A stretch of DNA of 64,000 bases from contig CM056550.1 of NCBI GenBank assembly GCA_029721515.1, positions 9,625,794 to 9,689,793 on the forward strand, read 5' to 3'. The notes below the pieces were generated by a model. That model was given only the letters and a program-made list of their open reading frames with translations. It did no database searches and was not told the origin of the DNA. This DNA is from Synanceia verrucosa (lineage: Eukaryota > Chordata > Actinopteri > Perciformes > Synanceiidae). Below are positions 10,401 through 22,800 of this stretch, one piece after another. A program made the translations under genes and the position numbers. Position 1 is the first letter of the stretch; every line of letters begins with the position of its first letter.

Positions 10401-13400
10401 GTCCGTGCTTAGCTTCCGAGATCAGGCGAGATCGGGCGTATGCAGGTTGGTGTGGCCGTGGCGAACAAATGCCACAAAGGGGCCTTTTAAGGATGCCACA
10501 AAGTCTTTCTGACAACTTTTTTGGAGCTGTATTGTTTTGTCTTTTTGACATGCGATGACATTTTTGGCAGTTTTCCACCGTCAGTTGAAAAGCTTACAGC
10601 ACCTGGTATTCCCAGGCGGTCTCCCATCAAGTACTGACCAGGCCCGTCCGTGCTTAGCTTCCGAGATCAGGCGAGATCGGGCGTATGCAGGTTGGTGTGG
10701 CCGTGGCGAAAACAAATGTCACAAAGGGGCCTTTTAAGGATGCCACAAAGTCTTTCTGACAACTTTTTGGAGCTGTATTGATGTTTTTGTCTTTTTGACA
10801 TGCGATGACATTTTTGGCAGTTTTCCCACCGTCAGTTGAAAAGCTTACAGCACCTGGTATTCCCAAGCGGTCTCCCATCCAAGTACTGACCAGGCCCGAC
10901 CGTGCTTAGCTTCGAGATCAGGCGAGATCGGGCGTATGCAGGTTGGTGTGGCCGTAATGGAAAACAAATGCCACAAAGGGGCCTTTTAAGGATGCCATAA
11001 AGTCTTTCTGGCAACTTTTTTGGAGCTGTATTGAAGTTTTTGTCTTTTTGACATGCGATGACATTTTTGGCAGTTTTCCCACCGTCAGTTGAAAAGCTTA
11101 CAGCACCTGGTATTCCCAGGCGGTCTCCCATCCAAGTACTGACCAGGCCCGTCCGTGCTTAGCTTCCGAGATCAGGCGAGATCAGGCGTATGCAGGTTGG
11201 TGTGGCCGTGGCGAAAACAAATGCCACAAAGGGGCCTTTTAAGGATGCCGCCAAAGTCTTTCTGACAACTTTTTGGAGCTGTATTGTTTTTGTCTTTTTG
11301 ACATGCGATGACATTTTTGGCAGTTTTCCCACCGTCAGTTGAAAAGCTTACAGCACCTGGTATTCCCAGGCGGTCTCCCATCAAGTACTGACCAGGCCCG
11401 TCCGTGCTTAGCTTCCGAGATCAGGCGAGATCGAGGCGTATGCAGGTTGGTGTGGCCGTAGCGAAAACAAATGCCACAAAGGGGCCTTTTAAGGATGCCG
11501 CCAAAGTCTTTCTGGCGACTTTTTGGAGCTGTATTGATGTTTTGTCTTTTTGACATGCGATGACATTTTTGGCAGTTTTCCCACCGTCAGTTGAAAAGCT
11601 TACAGCACCTGGTATTCCCAGGCGGTCTCCCATCCAAGTACTGACCAGGCCCGTCCGTGCTTAGCTTCCGAGATCAGGCGAGATCGGGCGTATGCAGGTT
11701 GGTGTGGCCGTGGCGAAAACAAATGCCACAAAGGGGCCTTTTAAGGATGCCGCAAAGTCTTTCTGACAACTTTTTTGGAGCTGTATTGATGTTTTGTCTT
11801 TTTGACATGCGATGACATTTTTGGCAGTTTTCCCACCGTCAGTTGAAAAGCTTACAGCACCTGGTATTCCCAGGCGGTCTCCCATCAAGTACTGACCAGG
11901 CCCGTCCGTGCAGCTTCCGAGATCAGGCGAGATCGGGCGTATGCAGGTTGGTGTGGCCGTAGCGAAAACAAATGCCACAAAGGGGCCTTTTAAGGATGCC
12001 GCAAAGTCTTTCTGACGACTTTTTTGGAGCTGTATTGATGTTTTTGTCTTTTTGACATGCGATGACATTTTTGGCAGTTTTCCACCGTCAGTTGAAAAGC
12101 TTACAGCACCTGGTATTCCCAGGCGGTCTCCCATCCAAGTACTGACCAGGCCCGTCCGTGCTTAGCTTCCGAGATCAGGCGAGATGTATGCAGGTTGGTG
12201 TGGCCGTGGCGAAGACAAATGCCACAAAGGGGCCTTTTAAGGATGCCGCCAAAGTCTTTCTGACGACTTTTTGGAGCTGTATTGATGTTTTTGTCTTTTT
12301 GACATGCGATGACATTTTTGGCAGTTTTCCACCGTCAGTTGAAAAGCTTACAGCACCTGGTATTCCCAGGCGGTCTCCCATCCAAGTACTGACCAGGCCC
12401 GTCCGTGCTTAGCTTCCGAGATCAGGCGAGATCGGGCGTATGCAGGTTGGTGTGGCCGTGGCGAACAAATGCCACAAAGGGGCCTTTTAAGGATGCCGCA
12501 AAGTCTTTCTGACGACTTTTTGGAGCTGTATTGAAGTTTTGTCTTTTTGACATGCGATGACATTTTTGGCAGTTTTCCCACCGTCAGTTGAAAAGCTTAC
12601 AGCACCTGGTATTCCCAGGCGGTCTCCCATCCAAGTACTGACCAGGCCCGTCCGTGCTTAGCTTCCGAGATCAGGCGAGATCGGGCGTATGCAGGTTGGT
12701 GTGGCGTAAGCGAAAACAAATGCCACAAAGGGGCCTTTTAAGGATGCCGCAAAGTCTTTCTGACGACTTTTTGGAGCTGTATTGAAGTTTTTGTCTTTTT
12801 GACATGCGATGACATTTTTGGCAGTTTTCCCACCGTCAGTTGAAAAGCTTACAGCACCTGGTATTCCCGGGCGGTCTCCCATCCAAGTACTGACCAGGCC
12901 CGTCCGTGCTTAGCTTCCGAGATCAGGCGAGATCGGGCGTATGCAGGTTGGTGTGGCCGTGGCGAACAAATGCCACAAAGGGGCCTTTTAAGGATGCCGC
13001 AAAGTCTTTCTGGCGACTTTTTGGAGCTGTATTGATGTTTTGTCTTTTTGACATGCGATGACATTTTTGGCAGTTTTCCCACCGTCCAGTTGAAAAGCTT
13101 ACAGCACCTGGTATTCCCAGGCGGTCTCCCATCCAAGTACTGACCAGGCCCGTCCGTGCTTAGCTTCCGAGATCAGGCGAGATCGGGCGTATGCAGGTTG
13201 GTGTGGCCGTGGCGAAAACAAATGCCACAAAGGGGCCTTTTAAGGATGCCGCAAAGTCTTTCTGACAACTTTTTGGAGCTGTATTGATGTTTTTGTCTTT
13301 TTGACATGCGATGACATTTTTGGCAGTTTTCCCACCGTCAGTTGAAAAGCTTACAGCACCTGGTATTCCCAGGCGGTCTCCCATCCAAGTACTGACCAGG

Positions 13401-14453
13401 CCCGTCCGTGCTTAGCTTCCGAGATCAGGCGAGATCGTATGCAGGTTGGTGTGGCCGTGGCGAAAACAAATGCCACAAAGGGGCCTTTTAAGGATGCCGC
13501 AAAGTCTTTCTGACGACTTTTTTGGAGCTGTATTGATGTTTTGTCTTTTTGACATGCGATGACATTTTTGGCAGTTTTCCCACCGTCAGTTGAAAAGCTT
13601 ACAGCACCTGGTATTCCCAGGCGGTCTCCCATCCAAGTACTGACCAGGCCCGTCCGTGCTTAGCTTCCGAGATCAGGCGAGATCGGGCGTATGCAGGTTG
13701 GTGTGGCCGTAGCGAAAACAAATGCCACAAAGGGGCCTTTTAAGGATGCCGCAAAGTCTTTCTGGCGACTTTTTTGGAGCTGTATTGATGTTTTGTCTTT
13801 TTGACATGCGATGACATTTTTGGCAGTTTTCCCACCGTCAGTTGAAAAGCTTACAGCACCTGGTATTCCCAGGCGGTCTCCCATCCAAGTACTGACCAGG
13901 CCCGTCCGTGCTTAGCTTCCGAGATCAGGCGAGATCAGGCGTATGCAGGTTGGTGTGGCCGTCAGCGAAAACAAATGCCACAAAGGGGCCTTTTAAGGAT
14001 GCCGCAAAGTCTTTCTGACGACTTTTTGGAGCTGTATTGATGTTTTTGTCTTTTTGACATGCGATGACATTTTTGTCAGTTTTCCCACCGTCAGTTGAAA
14101 AGCTTACAGCACCTGGTATTCCCAGGCGGTCTCCCATCCAAGTACTGACCAGGCCCGTCCGTGCTTAGCTTCCGAGATCAGGCGAGATCGGGCGTATGCA
14201 GGTTGGTGTGGCCGTGGCGAAAACAAATGCCACAAAGGGGCCTTTTAAGGATGCCGCCAAAGTCTTTCTGACAACTTTTTGGAGCTGTATTGATGTTTTT
14301 GTCTTTTTGACATGCGATGACATTTTTGGCAGTCTTCCCACTGTCAGTTGAAAAGCTTACGGCACCTGGTTTTGCCAGGCTGTCTCCCATCCAAGTACTG
14401 ACCAGGCCCATCCGTGCTTAGCTTCTGAGATCAGATGAGATCAGGCGTATGCA
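7431..14453 (-). rRNA. 5S rDNA tandem block A, 27 full genes
   Basis: This is a head-to-tail array with a period of about 250 bp: a 117-118-bp gene plus about 132 bp of spacer. On the + strand each gene begins gcttacagcacctgg (gene 3' end). Starts: 7592, 7841, 8091, 8341, 8590, 8839, 9090, 9342, 9595, 9845, 10096, 10347, 10592, 10843, 11096, 11346, 11598, 11850, 12099, 12346, 12595, 12847, 13097, 13349, 13597, 13849, 14102. A truncated copy at 14355-14453 ends at M2. Box C (TGGATGGGAGACCGCC) is intact throughout. Two traits mark blocks A and B: GATCTCGCCTGATCTC in the gene instead of GATCTCGTCTGATCTC, and a damaged 5' end (often GCCACGG for GCTTACGG), which breaks helix I. Many units also differ by single bases in homopolymers. 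Confidence 0.95.
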
Positions 14454-14558
14454 TTTTTTTTTTTATCTTTTTTATTGAAGACAATCAAACAATCACAAAA
14501 CACACACACTTAATATTCACAAATCCCTCCACCACCCAGAACACAAAAAAATCAGGAG

Positions 14559-14617
14559 TATTTACACATTGTAGAACTATTTACATACATGACTATTTAC
14601 ATATTTACATATTTACA
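14559..14617 (-). promoter_or_regulatory. Five Pumilio-type UGUAAAUA sites in the 3' UTR (M2)
   Basis: On the minus strand TGTAAATA occurs at 14559-14566, 14578-14585, 14594-14601, 14602-14609 and 14610-14617. The last three are head to tail. UGUANAUA is the established binding site of Pumilio-family RNA-binding proteins, which act on germline and maternal mRNAs. Binding here is inferred. Confidence 0.55.
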
Positions 14618-14658
14618 AAACAAAAAAAAAAACAAACAAACCAAAAAACACACATTAA

Positions 14659-17600
14659 TTACCCGTTGTCAAAGTGAAACACCAATCCCCCATCTCCCTC
14701 GATTGTGATGAACGTGCTTCCTTCCACAAACCCCTTTTTAAAATCATCCTCATCAATATAACTGTAAATTAAATTAATATCACTCCTGATCAGTCTTTAG
14801 AAAACTGTCCACACCTCAGCTCTCCTCTTCTCATATTGGGCCAAGTTCCTTCTCAGTTTGACAGCAAACCTTACATGGCTCAGCACATAGTTTACAAGAG
14901 ACACATTGCATTCAGTCCTCCGTCCATTCACTCCAAACAACCACAACCTCTTCCAATCCATTCTCTCTGCCATGTTCCATTCCAGCATCTATTTATCAAT
15001 TCTTTCATTCTCTCAAAATAAACTTGCAATCCTTCACATTCAAAAAACTCATGCATACATATTTCAACATACACACCGCACACCTCACACTCTTTCCTCA
15101 CGCTCTCATCAAATTTGCTAATAACTAAATTATTGAAAACCCTGTTGTGGCGTAACAAAAATCAAAATCTTCGCACTCCACACTGTTCCATTTCACTCTC
15201 AAGTTTTCCATATACCCTTCACATCCATATCACTCACCACTCTCTCCCACACTTTTTCAGCAGCCGGTCTCCTCACATCCCTCCCTCTCAACACTCTATA
15301 TATCGTTCTTGTTTTCACACTTGTCAAACTCACACACTTATCCCCCTCTCCCACATACATCTCCAACTCCCCTCCCTCCTCCGTATCAGCCTCTCTTTCA
15401 ATCATACATTTCCATTCAACCGGTATCCCATCCTTTATTTTCTCATCACCCCCTCTGCCATGCCCAACCAGATTTCCTCCCCTCTCTCTCTCACTTCATC
15501 CCACGATCACCTGTGCCCTCATAAACCCGGTACATATTCATAAACTATATCCCTGATTTTCCTGAACCCCGCCCTCCATATGACTCCATTATATATTGTT
15601 CCCCCATTGTGTGTTATTTTCGGATTCATGAATATTGGTTGTTCCCATACCTGTCTCACATTCTTACACTCATACTTCACGTTGCCCACAAACTCTCCCC
15701 ACGCTTCCAACATCTCCTGATAAAACTCAGTCACACCACTCATCATCCCTTTCTTCAATTTCATAAACACCACACTCTCTCCACACTCTCCACATTTATC
15801 CAACACCCCTCTTAAAAACACCTTCCATACATGGTCCTTCTTATTTTTAAAAACCTCACCATCATCTTCACCCTCAGTGCTTTCTTCTTCTTCTCTAGAT
15901 TAATCAACTTTAACCCACCGTCCTCGTACTCGTTTTCCATCACCTCCCGTGCAATCCTCACTCCCTTCCCTCCCCACACAAACTCACTCACCATTCTGTT
16001 CACCTCTTGGATCACTCTCTCAGGCACATCCATCACATTCATCACATACACAAGCTTACTCATCACCAGCGTGTTCACAACCGTCACCTTCCCTTTAAGT
16101 TTCAACCCCTAACTCTCCAAAATCCTAACGATCTCTTTATTTTATTAATTATCTCCTCATATTGAATGTCTCTCCCTTTCCTATCTTCTATCCCTAAATA
16201 TATCCCTAACACCCTAAAATAATCCTTTCTCTCGCTCAGCCCTATCTCACATCTCCCTACTCTATCAGTCCCTATGTACATAATCTCTGATTTCTCAATA
16301 TTAACCTTCGCCCCTGACGCCCCTACCATACATCCCTACACTCTTAAATACTTCACCTACACTATCCTTATCCCTAACTGTGACTGTTGTGTCGTCTGCA
16401 TACTGATATAATAAACTGGTGCTCCCATCCGGTAACTCTATGCCCCTAATCTCACCATTGTGCAACAGGAGTGCCATGCCAGCTCCGCCCGACAGAGAGT
16501 ACAGCAGAGCCGACAGCGGACACCCCTGTCTAACTGACCTCTCTAACCTAAACGTGTCTGTGACTATCCCATTAATCTTAATACAACTAACTGCCCTGCT
16601 ATACAACCTCCTAATCCACCCAATTAACCTGTGCCCAAATCCCATTTTCTCTAACACCCTGTACAAATATTTGTGATCTACTCTGTCAAATGCTTTATTT
16701 AAATCTAGACTCACCACTATCCCTGATCCCTGCTCTTTCATGTAATGTATTGTGTCCCTCACGCTACTGATTGTGTCCGCTATGTCCCTACCTGGTATGC
16801 TGTATGCTTGTGTATTTCCCACCACCTTCCCTATAACTCTTTTAATCCTATTAGCTAACACCCGTGCCAGAATTTTGTAGTCATTATTTAACATGCTAAG
16901 CGGCCTGTAATTTTCTAATCTTTCCCTAGCTCCCTTTTTGTAAATGATGCTAACTACCCCTATTGTCATGCTCTCTACCATCTGCCCTGTTTCTTCTATC
17001 CATCTAAATAACCTCTCTAATACTGGTACTAACTCTACCCTAAATTCCCTATAAAACTCTCCTGTCAACCCATCTATCCCTGGACTCTTATTCCTCCCTA
17101 ACCCTGCTATTGCTGCTTCTATCTCACCTGTCCCTATCTCTCCCTCACAGCTGTCCCTGTCATCTTCACTCAGCCTAGCTCTAACTTTATCTAACACTAA
17201 CTCTATATCCCTATCCTCTATCTCATCTTTCCTAAATAAATCTTTATAAAACTCCTGCACTCTCTCAGCTATCCCTACAAAATCTGTCACCATCCTCCCA
17301 TCTTTCCCTACCACTTTTCCTAAATAATTCTTTCCTTGCTTACTTTTTCCATCCCTAAAAGTACCTTGTGCATTTCTCACCCTCAACTAAATTCCTAGCC
17401 CTGCTCCTAACTATCGCCCCATTACACCTTTTCTGCTCTATTTCCCTCAACTCTTCTTTTATCCTGATATATTCTCCTAAATCTCTCCCTGTCTCTCTAT
17501 CCACTCTCCCTATCTCCCTATCTAACTCCTCTTTTAACTCCCTCTCTCTTGCCCTGTCTCTCCTTTTCCTGTCCCTACAATATTTTATAGTCATATTTTT

Positions 17601-18450
17601 AATTCCCTCTTTCACACTCTCCCACCACCTCCCAATGTTCTCCTCCTTACATTCTCTCATCCATTCTTCTTCTCAGACACTCTCTCACTTTCATCTTATA
17701 ATCTTTCTCTTTCAACACATCACCATTCAGACACCACACTCCTCCCCCCCGCCTCCCCCCGGTACGCCCCAAACTGAACCCTATCACCTTGTGATCACTA
17801 AGTGCAGTTACATTAAAAGCTATTGGCCCTATCCTATCCTCTATGCCCCTTGTGCTCAGTACTAAATCTATCCTACTTTGTTTTAACACCCCCTCCACTA
17901 TTTGTGCTCTGGTAAAATCTCTCCCATCCACATTCCTTTCTCTCCACACATCCATCATATCTTTCACACTCATCATTTCTTTCAACACGCCCCTCGACGA
18001 ATCACTCCTATAACACACATTCGACACATCCATTCTCCCTAAACACACATTAAAATCCCCCACTATGATACAGTTTTGTTGACACATCCCCCACTTTACT
18101 AAAAAATCCCTCCTTTCCCTCTCATCATTTGGTGCATATCTATTGATCAACTGAAAAGTTTCCCCATGTGCTCAAAATTAATCCCTATCACTCTCCCTCA
18201 CCATCATTCACACACATCCTCACATCCTCAATCACACCTCTTTTACACAAAATTGCCACCCCTTTCACTCTGTTCTCACCATTATTCACAAAGTTTCCCC
18301 CACCCACTCTTTCACAACCTCTCTCCTTCACTCACCATCCCAATGTGTCTCTTGTAAACAGATTATGTCGGCTGAGCATCTTTGCAAGGCTTGCCGTCGT
18401 CTGTCTACACTTCTTAGCCCATTAGCGTTAAAGGAGGAGGCGCTGATCAT
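14659..18450 (-). CDS. LINE ORF2: APE endonuclease, reverse transcriptase, C-terminal Cys/His finger (M2; frameshifted as assembled)
   Basis: This is the replication enzyme of the element, about 1,260 codons. It starts at ATG 18448-18450 (MISASS) and stops at TAA 14659-14661. Endonuclease motifs in order: SFNANGL, QETHW, INRYAPN, GDFN, SRIDLVL, SDHK. Reverse transcriptase blocks: NKSPGIDGL, ENYRPLSML, SIPGRDIADT, LDLNKAFDRVDH, RQGCPLSALL and YADDT (16391-16402). A C-x2-C-x8-H-x4-C finger follows near the C terminus. The longest clean piece is 16301-17386. At least eight frame changes interrupt it, several at runs of C, T or A where M3 or M4 differ by one base, so some may be assembly errors. 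Confidence 0.85.
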
Positions 18451-18490
18451 AATAAACAAAAATAAAAAAGAAAATAAACTCACTCAGCGC

Positions 18491-19664
18491 TTATTTGTGC
18501 TTTTCTTCATCTTGACCGTCTTGATGATTTCTTTCCTCCTCTGTGGCTTTTTCCAGTCTCAGCCACCTTACTCCAGGTGTCCCCATCACTGTCCGTGATA
18601 TCAGAGTAGTTCACAGTCCCATCTTCCTCCCCCTCCCCTGGTCTCCCCAGAGTCCCATCACCCACACTCCTTGCCCGTTCCTTCTTCTCATCCTTCTCCG
18701 TCCGCGCGCTCCCGCCTGTGTTTTCCTCCTCCCTCGGCGTCTTTTCCTCCGTCGTCACATCTCCCTCTGCTCCCGACTGTTCCTCTCCCTCCTCCATTCT
18801 CTCCTCTAGTTCCTCGTCCTGTCCCGTTGTCTCTCCCTCTCCTCCGTCCGCATCTCCATTCTCCTCCTCTCCGCTCCTCTCGTCTCCGCTCCTCTCGTCC
18901 CCGCTCCTCTCGTCTCCGCTCCGGTCCCCGTGTCCTGGATGCCTTTCCTCGTTCTCCTTTCTCTCCCGTCCTCCTCCATCTGCACATTCCCTGGCGTAGT
19001 GTCCTTGTTTATGGCATCTATAGCATGTGAATTCTGGGCAGTCGCGCAGGATGTGCCCTGGTTTTATGCACAGCCTGCATACTTTAACTTGCCTGTCGTG
19101 GATTACGCGGAAGTATTCCGGTCCCGCTGCCGTGTCAAATTTAACAGAATATGGTAGTGACTGGATGTCTTTGTTGAATTTAACTTTAACATATCTTGTC
19201 CCATCAGCTATGTTTGTGTCTGGCCACATCCTTCTCCTTATGGTAGACACCGGCGCTACACCCCAGTTAACAAGTTTCATTGTGATTTCCTCATCTGTGA
19301 TGTATGCCGGCAGACCCATAAAAGACACAACCATCTCATCATTACAGAGTTCTTTCCCGATGATGTTGGCGTTTTTATTTTTATCCCATCCAGCAATTTG
19401 TTTTTTGCTCCCTCTTTCCCCATGGTGATCTCATATTTAAGTCTCCCAACAGTCCTGCATGCAATCAAATCACCGCATTTTCTTTGATGTTTCTGATTAG
19501 CTCCATCACTGTTATATTGTCCTCTCCTTCGATTTCCACACTTACTGTTAGCTCTTTTTGTAAGTGGTTTTATTTATTACAGCCATACCATGTCCGTGTT
19601 CTTCTGAGCGTTGTCCTTGTCCATTCATAAAATGTATCTCCGTGTTGACCGTCCTAGAGAGCAT
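18491..19664 (-). CDS. LINE ORF1 RNA-binding protein with two zinc knuckles (M2; frameshifted as assembled)
   Basis: This protein is predicted to bind element RNA in the ribonucleoprotein. It starts at ATG 19662-19664 (MLSRTV; MNGQGQ 36 nt later is an alternative) and stops at TAA 18491-18493. The middle and C-terminal part (19334 to about 18507) is mostly open. A block around FMGLPAYITDEEI is followed by two C-x2-C-x4-H-x4-C knuckles (CRLCIKPGHILRDC and CYRCHKQGHYAREC), then an acidic, Arg-rich tail with three RSGDE repeats. One-base differences from M4 in the T runs around 19376 and 19484 break the N-terminal part. The layout is that of Tx1-group ORF1. Confidence 0.83.
18872..18921 (-). repeat. 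15-bp coding minisatellite in ORF1 (RSGDE), three units (M2)
   Basis: Three tandem 15-bp units (cgctcctctcgtctc or ...ccc on the + strand) each encode RSGDE/R. M1, M3 and M4 carry about five units at 6419-6496, 51395-51470 and 58739-58816. Repeat number thus varies between copies within a charged, probably disordered tail. Confidence 0.8.
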
Positions 19665-19671
19665 TTTGCTG

Positions 19672-19700
19672 CTCCCCACACAGTGAGACACTGCAGGGGA
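19672..19700 (-). promoter_or_regulatory. 5' UTR hairpin upstream of ORF1 (M2)
   Basis: The minus-strand sequence is TCCCCTGCAGTG, loop TCT, CACTGTGTGGGGAG. It forms a stem-loop starting 8 nt from the ORF1 ATG. The same core is found in M4 and, with sequence changes, in family B. Confidence 0.6.
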
Positions 19701-19856
19701 ACACAGTCCAAAAAATTAGAAACAAGGAAAGTTCAGTAATCTGAAACTTATCCTGACAAAAAAATTGCAAATACAGGCTGCCACACACACAGCAGTGATG
19801 ATGTGGCAGTGATGATGTGGCACTTCCTCTCTCTCTCTCTCTCTCTCTCTCTCAGT

Positions 19857-19886
19857 GGGCGTATGCAGGTTGGTGTGGCCGTAAGC
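19857..19886 (-). rRNA. 5S rRNA gene fragment, nt 1 to 30, at the M2 5' junction
   Basis: On the minus strand this reads GCTTACGGCCACACCAACCTG then CATACGCCC, exactly the first 30 nt of the gene entered by M2. Its other part is the truncated copy 14355-14453. Confidence 0.92.
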
Positions 19887-22800
19887 GAAGACAAATGCCA
19901 CAAAGGGGCCTTTTAAGGATGCCGCAAAGTCTTTCTGACAACTTTTTTGGAGCTGTATTGTTTTTGTCTTTTTTGACATGCGATGACATTTTTGGCAGTT
20001 TTCCACCGTCAGTTGAAAAGCTTACAGCACCTGGTATTCCCAGGCGGTCTCCCATCCAAGTACTGACCAGGCCCGTCCGTGCTTAGCTTCGAGATCAGGC
20101 GAGATCGGGCGTATGCAGGTTGGTGTGGCCGTGGCGAAAGACAAATGCCACAAAGGGGCCTTTTAAGGATGCCGCAAAGTCTTTCTGACGACTTTTTGGA
20201 GCTGTATTGATGTTTTTGTCTTTTTGACATGCGATGACATTTTTGGCAGTTTTCCCACCGTCAGTTGAAAAGCTTACAGCACCTGGTATTCCCAGGCGGT
20301 CTCCCATCCAAGTACTGACCAGGCCCGTCCGTGCTTAGCTTCCGAGATCAGGCGAGATCGGGCGTATGCAGGTTGGTGTGGCCGTGGCGAAGACAAATGC
20401 CACAAAGGGGCCTTTTAAGGATGCCGCAAAGTCTTTCTGGCGACTTTTTGGAGCTGTATTGATGTTTTGTCTTTTTGACATGCGATGACATTTTTGGCAG
20501 TTTTCCCACCGTCAGTTGAAAAGCTTACAGCACCTGGTATTCCCAGGCGGTCTCCCATCCAAGTACTGACCAGGCCCGTCCGTGCTTAGCTTCCGAGATC
20601 AGGCGAGATCGGGCGTATGCAGGTTGGTGTGGCCGTGGCGAAAACAAATGCCACAAAGGGGCCTTTTAAGGATGCCGCAAAGTCTTTCTGACAACTTTTT
20701 GGAGCTGTATTGATGTTTTTGTCTTTTTGACATGCGATGACATTTTTGGCAGTTTTCCCACCGTCAGTTGAAAAGCTTACAGCACCTGGTATTGCCAGGC
20801 GGTCTCCCATCCAAGTACTGACCAGGCCCGTCCGTGCTTAGCTTCCGAGATCAGGCGAGATCGGGCGTATGCAGGTTGGTGTGGCCGTCCGCGAAGACAA
20901 ATGCCACAAAGGGGCCTTTTAAGGATGCCGCAAAGTCTTTCTGACGACTTTTTGGAGCTGTATTGTTTTTGTCTTTTTGACATGCGATGACATTTTTGGC
21001 AGTTTTCCCACCGTCAGTTGAAAAGCTTACAGCACCTGGTATTCCCATGCGGTCTCCCATCCAAGTACTGACCAGGCCCGTCCGTGCTTAGCTTCCGAGA
21101 TCAGGCGAGATCGGGCGTATGCAGGTTGGTGTGGCCGTGGCGAAAACAAATGCCACAAAGGGGCCTTTTAAGGATGCCACAAAGTCTTTCTGACAACTTT
21201 TTTGGAGCTGTATTGATGTTTTTGTCTTTTTGACATGCGATGACATTTTTGGCAGTTTTCCCACCGTCAGTTGAAAAGCTTACAGCACCTGGTATTCCCA
21301 GGCGGTCTCCCATCCAAGTACTGACCAGGCCCGTCCGTGCTTAGCTTCCGAGATCAGGCGAGATCGGGCGTATGCAGGTTGGTGTGGCCGTGGCGAAGAC
21401 AAATGCCACAAAGGGGCCTTTTAAGGATGCCGCAAAGTCTTTCTGGCGACTTTTTGGAGCTGTATTGATGTTTTGTCTTTTTGACATGCGATGACATTTT
21501 TGGCAGTTTTCCCACCGTCAGTTGAAAAGCTTACAGCACCTGGTATTCCCAGGCGGTCTCCCATCCAAGTACTGACCAGGCCCGTCCGTGCTTAGCTTCC
21601 GAGATCAGGCGAGATTGGGCGTATGCAGGTTGGTGTGGCCGTGGCGAACAAATGCCACAAAGGGGCCTTTTAAGGATGCCGCCAAAGTCTTTCTGACGAC
21701 TTTTTGGAGCTGTATTGAAGTTTTTGTCTTTTTGACATGCGATGACATTTTTGGCAGTTTTCCCACCGTCAGTTGAAAAGCTTACAGCACCTGGTATTCC
21801 CAGGCGGTCTCCCATCAAGTACTGACCAGGCCCGTCCGTGCTTAGCTTCCGAGATCAGGCGAGATCGGGCGTATGCAGGTTGGTGTGGCCGTAAGGAAAA
21901 CAAATGCCACAAAGGGGCCTTTTAAGGATGCCGCAAAGTCTTTCTGACAACTTTTTGGAGCTGTATTGAAGTTTTGTCTTTTTGACATGCGATGACATTT
22001 TTGTCAGTTTTCCCACCGTCAGTTGAAAAGCTTACAGCACCTGGTATTCCCAGGCGGTCTCCCATCCAAGTACTGACCAGGCCCGTCCGTGCTTAGCTTC
22101 GAGATCAGGCGAGATCGGGCGTATGCAGGTTGGTGTGGCCGTCAGCGAAGACAAATGCCACAAAGGGGCCTTTTAAGGATGCCGCAAAGTCTTTCTGACG
22201 ACTTTTTGGAGCTGTATTGATGTTTTTGTCTTTTTGACATGCGATGACATTTTTGGCAGTTTTCCCACCGTCAGTTGAAAAGCTTACAGCACCTGGTATT
22301 CCCAGGCGGTCTCCCATCAAGTACTGACCAGGCCCGTCCGTGGCTTAGCTTCCGAGATCAGGCGAGATGGGCGTATGCAGGTAGGTGTGGCCGTGGCGAA
22401 CAAATGCCACAAAGGAGCCTTTTAAGGATGCCGCAAAGTCTTTCTGACAACTTTTTGGGGCTGTATTGATGTTTTGTCTTTTTGACATGCGATGACATTT
22501 TTGGCAGTTTTCCACCGTCAGTTGAAAAGCTTACAGCACCTGGTAGTCCCAGGCGGTCTCCCATCCAAGTACTGACCAGGCCCGTCCGTGTTTAGCTTCC
22601 GAGATCAGGCGAGATCGGGCGTATGCAGGTTGGTGTGGCCGTGGCGAAAACAAATGTCACAAAGGGGCCTTTTAAGGATGCCACAAAGTCTTTCTGACAA
22701 CTTTTTGGAGCTGTATTGTTTTTGTCTTTTTGACATGCGATGACATTTTTGGCAGTTTTCCCACCGTCAGTTGAAAAGCTTACAGCACCTGGTATTGCCA

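Larger units (their letters stand above)
14454..19856 (-). mobile_element. 5S-targeted LINE, family A (Mutsu-like), copy M2, full length
   Basis: This is a complete 5.4-kb element. Order on the minus strand: GA-repeat start, 5' UTR with a duplicated 14-bp word and a hairpin, ORF1, a 40-bp gap, ORF2, about 200 bp of 3' UTR with five TGTAAATA words, AATAAA, and an 11-nt poly(A). Both junctions are visible. 5S nt 1-30 lies on the right and 5S nt 20 to the 3' end on the left, giving a target duplication of about 11 bp (gggcgtatgca; one base differs on the left). The C-terminal coding segment (about 14660-15130) is clearly more divergent from M3-M5 than the rest. Confidence 0.92.

Noticed and set aside
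7592..14453. Regularly spaced repeats that could be mistaken for a CRISPR array
   Set aside because: The repeat unit is a complete 5S rRNA gene with polymerase III promoter and terminator features, and the spacers are themselves repeated. No cas-like genes are present.
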